From contig JADJNC010000003.1 in the NCBI GenBank assembly GCA_016709335.1, forward strand, positions 248,001-312,000: a DNA stretch of 64,000 nucleotides, read 5' to 3'. The DNA comes from Candidatus Propionivibrio dominans. Lineage in GTDB: Bacteria; Pseudomonadota; Gammaproteobacteria; Burkholderiales; Rhodocyclaceae. Within the stretch, counting starts at the first letter, position 1, and every line of letters starts with the position of its first letter. The position numbers and the translations under genes are program-made. Of the stretch, positions 28,328-38,800 are shown piece after piece. A model generated the notes under the pieces. It ran no database searches and had not been told where the DNA came from. It was given only the letters and a program-made list of their open reading frames with translations.

Positions 28328-31300
28328 ATGGTACGTGTGATCAATGTCGGTGAATCCGGTCTGGATGCCATTACCCAGGCGATCGACGGAGCCAGTGGCA
28401 GCAAAGCCATCGAGTCGATCCAGATCGTCAGCCATGGCAGCAGCGGCAGCCTCAGCCTGGGGTGCGACACCCTCGACAGCGCCACCCTGGGCAGCCACAG
28501 CATTCAGCTTCAGCGCTGGGCGCCCCACCTTTCCGCCAACGCCGACATTCTCCTCTACGGCTGCGACATCGCCGCCGGTTCCGGTGGCAGCGCACTCCTC
28601 ACCCAGCTCGCTGCCCTCACCGGTGCCGATATTGCGGCCTCCACCGATGCCACCGGCAGCGCCGCCAAAGGGGGTAACTGGGTGCTCGAACAACAAACCG
28701 GCCAGATCGACAGCCGGCTGGTACTTAGCGCGGCCACGCTGGCACGATACGACAGTCTTCTGGCGGCACCCGTCAATACGGTACCCGGCGCGCAAACTGT
28801 TGCCGAAGACAATACGATCATATTTAGTGCCGGGAAGATCATCAGCGTCGCCGATGCGGATGGAAGCGTGCAGAGTGTTTCATTGAGTGTGGCCCATGGC
28901 ACTCTTACCCTGGCGAGCACCGCAGGCCTTACCCTGAGCGGGAACGGGAGCGCAAGTATTTCGATCACGGCCGGCTCCATTGCCAGCATCAACACGGCCC
29001 TTAACGGGCTGGTCTACCGTCCGGCGGCGAACTATGCCGGAGCCGATTCGCTGACCATCGTCACCAACGATGGCTCGTCTACGGATACCGATAACGTTGC
29101 CATCACCGTCACGCCCAATGCCACCGCACCCGTGCTTACGCTGCCGACAAAGAGCCAGACCGTTGTCGAAGATACCCCAAGCGCTCTCGATTTCACCGGC
29201 ACCAATGCCATCATCCTGACCGATGCCGATGTCAACGACTTGCAGACCTTGACGCTTTCAGTGACACACGGCACGCTGAATATCAGCGTAACGGGTGGAG
29301 CCGGCATCCTCGGCGGCAACGGCACTGGCAGTGTCATTCTCAGTGGAACGGCAGCGCAATTGTCGGCAACATTGGCCAGTGCGTCGGGCGTTCAATACAG
29401 CCCTGACCTCAACTACAACTCGACCGCCGGCCCTGAAGCCCTGTCTTTTAACCTCAACGACGGGCAACACACACAGACGGGTTCAGTTGCGCTCAATGTC
29501 ACCCCGGTCAATGACGCACCAACCATCGCAGGAGGCAGTCCGCTCAGCGTTGCAGAAGGCGGCACGACCGCTTTCTCTGCGGCGGTAACGGTGGGCAGCG
29601 GCTTTACCCAGTCGCAACTGAGCCTGGTCGACGTCGACACCAGCGCAGTTCAGGCGACCATCAAGATAGCCGGCCTTCCGGCGCACGGCACATTGAAGTT
29701 AAATGGCAACCCGGTGGCCGTCGGCTCAACGTTATCGGTCGCCGACATCGACAAGCTGAGCTATACGCACGACGGTTCCCAGGTCATCGGTGCGACGAGC
29801 GATACCTTCCTGCTGACCGTCGACGACGGTGCCGGCGGCCTATTGACCAATCAGACGGTGACCGTCAATCTGACGCCGGTCAATCAGCCGCCCAGCGTCA
29901 GTGGCACCATCACCGTGATCGAGGGCGAAACCGGCGTCCGCCTCGACTTGAATGGTGCCTTGCCCACGCTCGGCACGGCGCGCGGTGCGATCAGCGTGAG
30001 CGACCCCGAGGGCGCAGCGATCACCACCTACAACATCACCAGTCTGCCGACGCACGGCACGCTCTTTTACAACGGCGTCGCGATTTCTTCCGCCAGTGTC
30101 GGCACGCCTTTTATCGTGCTCGACAAGACCCTGCTCACCTACAGCCATGACGGCAGTGAAACCTCGGCGGACAGCTTCAATATGAGCGTGACCGACAACG
30201 GCGGCGGCACCGGGATACCGGCGACGGCTTCGGGAACGATCAATCTCGACATTTATCCCAACGACGACGATCCGCTGCTGGCGACCAACGTCACCCAGAC
30301 TCTGGGGGCATCGTTACTGACCATTACCCCGACCATGTTGCGGGTCACCGATGTGGATACGCCCAACCAGGCAGCGCTGACCTACACGCTGAACAGCGTT
30401 CCTGCTCTGGCGCTTGGTTATTTCACCCTGAACGGAAAGACGCTTGTCGCTGGCACCACTTTTTCGCAGGCCGATATTGCGGCCGGACTGCTGGTGTACG
30501 TGTCCCGCTCCAATACCCCAAGAACCGACAGCATCAGCTTTACGGTCAAGGATAGCAATCAACGCATCTATCCGACGCTGCGCGATGGCGGCATCTACAA
30601 TACAGGCACTGACACGCTGACAGTCAATACTTTCAATATTATCGTTCCCGCCATCGCTCCGACCGATGGCAATTCACCGCCTCCCTTTGCGCTGGTCAAC
30701 GCGGCGCCGGTCACTGGCGGCAGCAATAGCGCGACGCTACTGGAAAGCGCGACGGAAACACTCACCGCTGCCATGCTCGGCGCGACGGATGTTGACAACA
30801 CCGCCGTCGAACTGGTCTATCGCCTGCACTCCTTGCCGACCAGCGGATCGGTTCGACTCAATGGAGTGGCGCTCGTCGTCAACCAGGCCTTCACCCAGGA
30901 CGATGTCAATAATGGCCGCGTCAGCTTTGCTCACGCCGGTGGCGAGGACTTCATCGACGCATTTACCTATACGGTGTCAGATGGCAAGTCGGAATCGGCC
31001 CTGCAAACATTCAACATCGCGACTACGCCGCAAAACGACACGCCGAGCGTGACGACTGCCGGGCAACTGGTCGCCGAAGGCGGCAGCTTTGCCGTGACCG
31101 CGACGAATATCGTCCTCGCTGATCCTGACAATTCGGCATCGGATAATGAAACCGGCTATGCGGTCAATAATCTGCTCAGCTTCCTGATTACCGGATCTGT
31201 AACTAACGGCACCTTGAAGCTCAATGGCGTTGACGTCATTGCCAACACCACCTTTGTCACTTCCGCACAGCTCGCCGCAGGCAATCTGGTCTATACCCAT

Positions 31301-34300
31301 AACGGCAGCGAGACTTTTACCGACTCCTTCAAGCTGGTCCCGGTGGACGATAAAGGCATCACCGCTGGAACGGCTACGGCGACCAACCAGATCAGCACCG
31401 GTGCGGAAGTCACTGTCCCGATCACGATTTACCCGCTGAACGACGCGCCGTCCTATTTCTCGAAACTCGACTTGACCGGGGTTCGGGCGATCCAGGAAGG
31501 CTCAACCGTAACCATCGGTGGCGCCAGCAGCTATGCCATCATCAACGGTGTGACGGGTTCGGGAGTGCCGACGCCAGTGGCGGGTGCGCATCTGGTATTC
31601 GGCGACAACGACAACTCATCGGTGCAACGCCAGTATCGCGTCACGGCGGCAACGATCAACGGCCAGTTGATGCTCAATGGCGCCACGCTGGGGATCGGCT
31701 CGGTGTTCACCCAGGCCGATCTGGACAATAACCGGATCACTTACAAGCACAACGGATCGGAAACCTCGAGCGATGCTTTCAGCTATGTGGTCAGTGACGG
31801 TGACTGGACGGTCAATGACAACCAGGTTTTTTCCCAGGGTACCGCACCGGTTGCCTCGAGCTTCCTGATCCAGATCACCCCGCGCAACGATGTGCCGACT
31901 CTGGCCGCCCCCGCCAGCCTCGACGCCTTTGCAGCAGGCGCTGGAACAACGGCGATCCCCGGCGTGACGCTCGCCGACCTCGACCTGGCAGATGGCGTGA
32001 CCGCCGGTGAAACGGATTTCGCTCGCGTCGAAGTTCAGGTGCTGGATAATGCCAATGCGCTTGTTGGTACGGCTCTACTCAGCTACGCTGCCGCCGACCC
32101 GATCGGCGGCAGCGCTTTCCTTTTCGGAAAAAATACCAATTCCCTGATCGTGCAGGGTAGCAAGGCCCAGGTCGATGCCGTCCTCGCTTCTCTGACCATC
32201 GCCTTCAGTGCCGATGCCGACGCCAGTGACTACAAGATTCGCATCACCGCCGACGACCGCCTGTACAGCAACGCCGGCGTGCTGACCGGCGGCGCCAACG
32301 GTGGTCCTGACCCCAACAATGCCGACGGTTCGGCCATTGACGCAAGCAACAACCGCGTGACCAGGGACATCGTCCTGCGCGCGTCCAACTTCAATGATGT
32401 GCCCACTATCAACAACGCCAGCGCCTACATCGTCAATGAAGACGCACAGCTCACCCTCGGTGGTTTCGCCGTGTCCGATGCGGACAGCTTCGGCGAAGAT
32501 GTTACAGTGACTGTCCGGCTTTACAGCGATGCGCTCCGTACCACGCTGGCCAATGCCGGAACCCAGGGCGCGCTGATCCTCGGCGCGACCACCGGTCTGA
32601 CCTTCTTCTCCGGCAACAACAGCAACACCATCACGCTGACCGGCTCGCTAAGTGAGGTTCAAGCCGCACTGAACGACCTCAAGTTTGGCGGCGCGGCGAA
32701 TTACAACGGGACGGGGGTCGGCAACAGTAATCTCTATCTGCGGACAACGATTGCCGATTTCAATCATGCCGACGGTCAGAAGACGGCGACAGTGGACAAT
32801 ACGATCACCATTGTCCCGGTCAATGACCAGCCGACACTGAGCGTCCCAGGCAACCAGACCCTGAGTAACGGCACCAGTATTACCATAGCCGGATTCGTCG
32901 TCGGCGATGCCTTAGACATCGGCCAGGGGGCTACCGATTATGTGGAAGTTACGGTCGCGGCAACGCTGCTTGGCGTCCCGCATGGCACGATCGACCTGAC
33001 GGCAGCGGGCAGTGCCACGCTGACCGGTGATCTCACGTCAAGCGTCGTCATCAAGGGTTCGACGGCGGACGTGCAGGCCACACTCAACAGCATGATCTAC
33101 ACGCCCGTCGATGCCAATGCCAACAACACGATCGTCATCACGACGACGGTTGATGACCGGATTGGCAGCGTGCCCGGCACTGGAAACGGTGCTGAAGGCT
33201 CAGGAGTCGATGGCAACAATACCAATGTCAAGACCTTCAATATCAACATTTCCAACAGCAATGAAGCGCCGGTAGTGACGGCCCCCGCCACGCTGACCGT
33301 CAACGAGGACAGCACGGCCAATGCCGTGGCTGGCATTTCGATTGCCGACAGCGACGATTTCGGCGCTGCCGAGAAGGTGACGCTCGACCTCGGTGCCTCG
33401 CCCAAAGGTACGATCACGCTGAGCACTCTCACCGGCCTGACCTTTACTACCGGTGATGGAACAGCCGACACCAAGATGGTATTCACCGGCACCAAGGCTG
33501 ACATCAACGCCGCCTTGGCCACGCTGAAATTCACGCCGACGGGCAATATCAACACGGTGGGTGGCGGCAATGAGCAATCCTTGAGCATCAGCGTCGACGA
33601 CCAGGGCAATACCGGTGTTAACGGTGCGCTGACGGACAGCAAGACGGTTCTGATTACCATCACGCCGGTCAATGACGCCCCGACGCGCACGGCTGCAAGC
33701 ACGGCGCTCGCTGACGTGCCGGAGGATAGTGCAGCGCCCACAGGGAATACCGTCTCCAGCCTGTTTACCGGAGTTTTCTCCGACCTCACCGACACCCAGA
33801 CGGGCGGCTCGATCGCCAATCCACTGGCCGGAGTTGCCATCGTAGGCAATGCCGCCACGGCAGCGCAGGGCAAGTGGCAGTACGACAGCGGATCGGGCTG
33901 GACCGATCTGCCGACGGCGCCTTCGCTGGCAATACCCTTCCTGCTCAAGACGACGGACCAGGTGCGCTTTTTGCCCACCGGCAACTGGAATGGCACGCCG
34001 GGGCAACTGACGGTACGCCTGATCGATGCTTCGTCCGGAGCCGTAACCAGCGGGGCCGGGCCGAATCTTTCGGGAGCGGCCACCGGCGGCACGACGGCTT
34101 ACTCGGACGCGGCCAATGCGGTGACCCTGAGTACCGTGGTCACGGCGGTCAATGACGCCCCCCTCGCATCTGGCACGGCAACGCTCACCGCAATCAATGA
34201 AGACAGGGCCAACCCGCCAGGTGCTCTTGTTTCCGCCTTGATCACTGGCGCCAACTATTCGGATGCCACCGACACAGTCGCCGGTGGCTCCTCGGCCACC

Positions 34301-35800
34301 GCGCTCGGCGGCATCGCCATCGTCGGCAATACCGCCAATGCCGCGACGCAAGGAACCTGGCAGTATTCGACCAATGGCGGAACGTCGTGGACGGCGGTGC
34401 CGACTGGCGGTCTGGGCGATTCCAGCGCACTGGTGTTGCCGACGGCGGCAATGTTGCGCTTCGTCCCGGTCGCCAACTTCAACGGCACGCCCGGCGGTCT
34501 GTCGGTACGTCTGGCGGATTCCGTCCAGGTATTCAGCGCTTCGGCCGACATTTCCCCGGCCATCGGCAGCACCGGCACCTGGTCGGCGGCGAGCATTCCG
34601 GTCGCCACCACGGTCAACCCGATCAATGACGCGCCCACCATCACTGCATTGGCCGGAACTCCCGGGCTGACCGAACAGCAGGCCGCCCCGGTCCGGCTCG
34701 ATGCCGACGGCAGTGTCAGCGTCTTCGACCAGGAACTGAACGTCAGCGGCAACAACTGGAACCTGGCCACTCTGACCGTCCGCCGCAGTGGCACGGCGGC
34801 GGCATCCGATGTCTTCAGCTTCGTCGATGATTCGCCGACGGTCGGTGTCGGGGTCGAGACTGCGGGTGCCAACCTCGTTGTGGACGGCATCACCATCGGC
34901 ACCTTCACCAATGTCGGCGGCTCTCTGGTGGTCACCTTCAATAGCAGCGCCACCGCCGCGCAGGTGGGAAAGGCCATGGGCGCGGTCGCCTATCGCAACA
35001 CCTCCGACACTCCGCCGGCAAGCGTACAGATCAACTTCATTCTCAACGATGCCAACAGCAATGTGACAGGCGGCGGGACGGCTGGCGGCGGACAGAACCA
35101 GGGTGGTGGTGGCCAGCTCAGCGCTCAAAGCTCGGTCACTGTTGCGATCACCCCGGTCAATGACACGCCGTCGATTGCCGGGCTGGATGCCACCCGGCCT
35201 GGCAATTACGTCGAAAACGGAACGGCCATCCAGATCGACAGCAACGCCCTTCTGGCTGACCCGGAACTGGATGCCACAAACTGGAACAAGGCAACGCTGA
35301 GCGTGGCCCGCAATGGCGGCGCCAATGCCGAGGATGTGTTCGCTGCGACCGGCACCTTGAGCCTGACGGGTACAGGCAGCGGCAATGTGCTGGTCTCCGG
35401 CGTCACTGTCGGTACCTATACCCAGACCGCCGGCACGATCATCATCACCTTCAACACCAACGCCACCGCTGCCCGTGCAGACAGCGTCATGCGCGGCTTG
35501 ACTTACCGAAACACCAGTGACGATCCACCCGCTTCCGTCACCCTGACTTACACGGTCAATGACCAGAACCCGAATATCACCGGCGGCGGCACGGCAGGCA
35601 CCGGCGTCAACCAGGGCAATGGCGGACAGCTCATCGCCAGCAGCAACATCATCATCAACATCACCCGTGTCAACGATGCCCCGGTGCTTTCCGTTGCCCC
35701 CCGGCGGCCAGTTATACCGAGCAGGCAGCGCCGGTGGCTGTCGACGCCGCCCTTAACCTCTCCGATGTCGATGACACGAACATGGCTGCGGCCAGCGTGA
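28328..35800 (+). CDS. Giant adhesin, central piece (DUF4347 and cadherin-like repeats)
   Basis: 2,490 codons; the coding sequence really continues from about 28262. Residues 1-150 are DUF4347 (SIQIVSHGSSGSLSLG, ADILLYGCDIAAG with the family Gly-Cys, then GNWVLEQQTGQID). After that come repeats of 100-150 residues ending in VNDAPT- or VNDTPS-type linkers, with CSPG/Cadherin_3-like units (GTLKLNGVDVIANTTF, HNGSETFTDSF) and longer ones with GTAGGGxNQGxGGQL loops. Acidic linkers suggest Ca2+ binding. The last 30 or so codons (after VLSVAP) are out of frame. Confidence 0.8.
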   Translation: MVRVINVGESGLDAITQAIDGASGSKAIESIQIVSHGSSGSLSLGCDTLDSATLGSHSIQLQRWAPHLSANADILLYGCDIAAGSGGSALLTQLAALTGADIAASTDATGSAAKGGNWVLEQQTGQIDSRLVLSAATLARYDSLLAAPVNTVPGAQTVAEDNTIIFSAGKIISVADADGSVQSVSLSVAHGTLTLASTAGLTLSGNGSASISITAGSIASINTALNGLVYRPAANYAGADSLTIVTNDGSSTDTDNVAITVTPNATAPVLTLPTKSQTVVEDTPSALDFTGTNAIILTDADVNDLQTLTLSVTHGTLNISVTGGAGILGGNGTGSVILSGTAAQLSATLASASGVQYSPDLNYNSTAGPEALSFNLNDGQHTQTGSVALNVTPVNDAPTIAGGSPLSVAEGGTTAFSAAVTVGSGFTQSQLSLVDVDTSAVQATIKIAGLPAHGTLKLNGNPVAVGSTLSVADIDKLSYTHDGSQVIGATSDTFLLTVDDGAGGLLTNQTVTVNLTPVNQPPSVSGTITVIEGETGVRLDLNGALPTLGTARGAISVSDPEGAAITTYNITSLPTHGTLFYNGVAISSASVGTPFIVLDKTLLTYSHDGSETSADSFNMSVTDNGGGTGIPATASGTINLDIYPNDDDPLLATNVTQTLGASLLTITPTMLRVTDVDTPNQAALTYTLNSVPALALGYFTLNGKTLVAGTTFSQADIAAGLLVYVSRSNTPRTDSISFTVKDSNQRIYPTLRDGGIYNTGTDTLTVNTFNIIVPAIAPTDGNSPPPFALVNAAPVTGGSNSATLLESATETLTAAMLGATDVDNTAVELVYRLHSLPTSGSVRLNGVALVVNQAFTQDDVNNGRVSFAHAGGEDFIDAFTYTVSDGKSESALQTFNIATTPQNDTPSVTTAGQLVAEGGSFAVTATNIVLADPDNSASDNETGYAVNNLLSFLITGSVTNGTLKLNGVDVIANTTFVTSAQLAAGNLVYTHNGSETFTDSFKLVPVDDKGITAGTATATNQISTGAEVTVPITIYPLNDAPSYFSKLDLTGVRAIQEGSTVTIGGASSYAIINGVTGSGVPTPVAGAHLVFGDNDNSSVQRQYRVTAATINGQLMLNGATLGIGSVFTQADLDNNRITYKHNGSETSSDAFSYVVSDGDWTVNDNQVFSQGTAPVASSFLIQITPRNDVPTLAAPASLDAFAAGAGTTAIPGVTLADLDLADGVTAGETDFARVEVQVLDNANALVGTALLSYAAADPIGGSAFLFGKNTNSLIVQGSKAQVDAVLASLTIAFSADADASDYKIRITADDRLYSNAGVLTGGANGGPDPNNADGSAIDASNNRVTRDIVLRASNFNDVPTINNASAYIVNEDAQLTLGGFAVSDADSFGEDVTVTVRLYSDALRTTLANAGTQGALILGATTGLTFFSGNNSNTITLTGSLSEVQAALNDLKFGGAANYNGTGVGNSNLYLRTTIADFNHADGQKTATVDNTITIVPVNDQPTLSVPGNQTLSNGTSITIAGFVVGDALDIGQGATDYVEVTVAATLLGVPHGTIDLTAAGSATLTGDLTSSVVIKGSTADVQATLNSMIYTPVDANANNTIVITTTVDDRIGSVPGTGNGAEGSGVDGNNTNVKTFNINISNSNEAPVVTAPATLTVNEDSTANAVAGISIADSDDFGAAEKVTLDLGASPKGTITLSTLTGLTFTTGDGTADTKMVFTGTKADINAALATLKFTPTGNINTVGGGNEQSLSISVDDQGNTGVNGALTDSKTVLITITPVNDAPTRTAASTALADVPEDSAAPTGNTVSSLFTGVFSDLTDTQTGGSIANPLAGVAIVGNAATAAQGKWQYDSGSGWTDLPTAPSLAIPFLLKTTDQVRFLPTGNWNGTPGQLTVRLIDASSGAVTSGAGPNLSGAATGGTTAYSDAANAVTLSTVVTAVNDAPLASGTATLTAINEDRANPPGALVSALITGANYSDATDTVAGGSSATALGGIAIVGNTANAATQGTWQYSTNGGTSWTAVPTGGLGDSSALVLPTAAMLRFVPVANFNGTPGGLSVRLADSVQVFSASADISPAIGSTGTWSAASIPVATTVNPINDAPTITALAGTPGLTEQQAAPVRLDADGSVSVFDQELNVSGNNWNLATLTVRRSGTAAASDVFSFVDDSPTVGVGVETAGANLVVDGITIGTFTNVGGSLVVTFNSSATAAQVGKAMGAVAYRNTSDTPPASVQINFILNDANSNVTGGGTAGGGQNQGGGGQLSAQSSVTVAITPVNDTPSIAGLDATRPGNYVENGTAIQIDSNALLADPELDATNWNKATLSVARNGGANAEDVFAATGTLSLTGTGSGNVLVSGVTVGTYTQTAGTIIITFNTNATAARADSVMRGLTYRNTSDDPPASVTLTYTVNDQNPNITGGGTAGTGVNQGNGGQLIASSNIIINITRVNDAPVLSVAPRRPVIPSRQRRWLSTPPLTSPMSMTRTWLRPA

Positions 35801-38800
35801 CGATCAGTCCGGGGAGCTTTGTCACCGGCGATACTCTTGCCGTCGTTACTGCCGGCACCAGCATCGTGGCCAATTACAATGCCTTGACCGGTGTGCTCAC
35901 CCTGACCGGCACGGACAGTACGGCCCACTACCAGCAGGTGCTGCGTTCGCTGACTTTCAGCAGTACCAGCGATGACCCCACCATCAACACTACACGCCCC
36001 AGCCGCAACCTGACCTATTCGGTCACCGACGCAAATTCCGATGGCGCTGGCGCGCAAACCGCCACCAGTACGCGCACGGTCAGCATCTCGCCAGTCAATG
36101 ACAAACCAACGCTGACCGGAACCGGCAGCACCCGCAGCTATACCGAGAATGCCGCGGTCGTTACGCTGGAACCGGCGCTCAGTCTGGCCGATGTGGACGA
36201 CACCCAGATCGACCAGGCCGTCATCCGCGTCGGCAGCGGTTTCGTTGCCGGTGATCGGCTTAATTTCACCAATCAACTGGGCATCAGCGGCAGCTATAAC
36301 GTGTTGACCGGAACCCTGACCCTGACCGGCACCACCACACTGGCAAACTACCAGGCCGCCTTGCGTTCGATCAGCTTCGACTCGACCTCGGACAACCCGG
36401 GTAGCGGCACGCGGACGATTGCGTGGACCGTGCGCGATGTCAATTCGGATGCCGCCGCCAATGGCCAGCAGACCTCGCTCGCCGGATCGACAAGCATCAA
36501 CGTAACGCCGGTGAACGACAACCCGGTAGCGCTACTTGATGTCAACAGCATCGGCAAGGCGGCCGTAACGCCGGTCACCGGCAATGTCCTTGTCAATGAT
36601 AGCGATGTTGATGGCGGAATTCTCAGCGTAAGCGGTCTGACCGGTGGCACCGTCGGCGTACCGCTGGTGCGTTCCAGCGGCACACTCACGGTCAATGCCG
36701 ACGGCACTTACAGTTTTACCGTCAACACCGCCGACCCGGCTGTTGCCGCCCTGGGTGCGGGCGCCACACTGGTGGAGATTTACAACTACACCATTTCCGA
36801 TGGCCAGGGCGGCAGCGCCACGGCGCAAATCAGGATCACCATCAACGGCGCCAATAATCCGCCAGTCGCCACGGCCGACGCCAACAACATCAGCGAGGGC
36901 TCGGCCAGCGTCAGTGCGGCCGCCAGCGGCGTGCTGGTCAACGATAGCGATCTGAACGGCGACACACTCAGCGTTACGGGGATCGCCGCCGGTGCCAGCC
37001 AGCCACCTGCCAGCGCCATGCCGGTACCCGGCGGCGGTGCCAGTGCCAGCGGCACTTATGGCGCACTGTTGCTTAACCCGGACGGCAGCTATACCTACAC
37101 GCTGGACAACAGCAAACCCGCCGTGAATGCCCTGGCCGTCGGCGAAAGCCTGACCGACACCTTCACTTACTTCATCAGTGACGGCAAAGGCGGTACGGCC
37201 AGTGCCAATGTGGTGATTACCATCAATGGCACCAACGACGGGCCGGATGCGGTAAACGATGCGTCCAGCCTGCCGGCCAATTCGCCCGGAGTGACCGGCA
37301 ACGCACTGGGCAATGACAGCGACCCGGATACGAGAGACAGCTTGACAGTGAGTGCAGTCAATGGCGCACCAGCCAGCGTCGGTTTGCAGGTGGTCGGCAC
37401 CTACGGCAGCATCACGGTCAACGCCAATGGCAGTTATACCTTTACCCCCAACACCACAACGGCCAAGGCGCTGGCTGCCGGACAAACCGCCACCGATAGT
37501 TTCACCTATACGATCAGCGATGGGCATGGCGGCACCGACACCGCCACCATCACCATTACCCTGTCCGGCGTTAACGATGCCCCCGTTGCCCGGCCTGACA
37601 TCAATACCCTGACCGAGGATCAGGCCAGCGCTACGGGCAATGTATTGACCGGTGCCCGCGTTACCGGCGGCGGCATTGCGAGCACGGTGGCGGCGAGTGC
37701 CGACAGCGACCCGGACACCACCGATGCGCTCAGCGTAACCGGCGTACAATCCTCCACCGGCAGCGTCGGCGCAGTCGGCAGCCCGTTGACCGGCGTCTTC
37801 GGTACCGTCACGCTCAATGCCGACGGCAGCTACAGCTACGCGCTGGATACGGCCAGTGCCGCCGTGCAGGCGCTGAAGCCCGGTGAAATTGCGCACGAGA
37901 CCTATACCTACAGCATCAGCGACAGCAAGGGCGGAACCGCCACGACGACGCTGGACATCGAAATCGTTGGTCTGAACGACCCGCCAGTTGCCGGCGATGA
38001 CAACTACGACACGGTAGATACGGCAGGGTTTCCCGGCGGCACCCCGATTTCCGGCAATGTACTGATCAACGACAGCGATCCGGATGCCGGCGATACGCTG
38101 ACCGTCACCGCAGTTACCGGAACGGCAGCAGGCACTGTGGGTGGAGGTACGCCGGGTACTTTCGGAATACTGACACTCAATGCCAATGGTACCTTCACGT
38201 ATAACGTCGATACCTCCGACCCGGTGGTGCAGTCGCTGCTCACCGGAGCATCGCTCACCGATACCTACACCTACACCGTCAGCGATGGTCATGGCGGGTT
38301 CGCTACCGCCACCGTTACCTTCACCATCCACGGCACCAACGATGCACCAAGCGCGCTCAACGATACCAATCTGATCTCGGAAGACCAGCCGATGGCCAGC
38401 GGCAATGTCATCAGCGGATCGCGGGTGACGGGGAGCGGCGGCGTCACCAACAACGATCCTGGAGCCAAAGACACTGACCCGGACGGCGACCTGCTGACCG
38501 TGACGGGAATCCGTCATGCCGATCCTCTGCTGCCTGCCGGGGCCATCGGTGCACCTTTCGCCGGCGACTATGGGACGTTGAACATCGGCGCGGCGGGAGA
38601 CTATACCTACACGTTGGACAACGGCAATGCCGCCGTGCAGGCGCTCAAGGCCGGTGAAACGCGTAGTGAGCTTTTCGTCTACACCGTCAATGACGGGCGT
38701 GGCAGCTTTGTCGACGCCACCATCACCATTGTCATTACCGGCGTCAACGACGCACCCGTGGCTGTAGCGGACACCAACAGCATTAGCGAAGACTCAGGCG

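Noticed and set aside
33200..35128. 642-codon open frame antisense to the adhesin (also 36532-38517)
   Set aside because: Shadow frames of the Gly/Thr/Asp-rich repeats; no ribosome binding site or domain.
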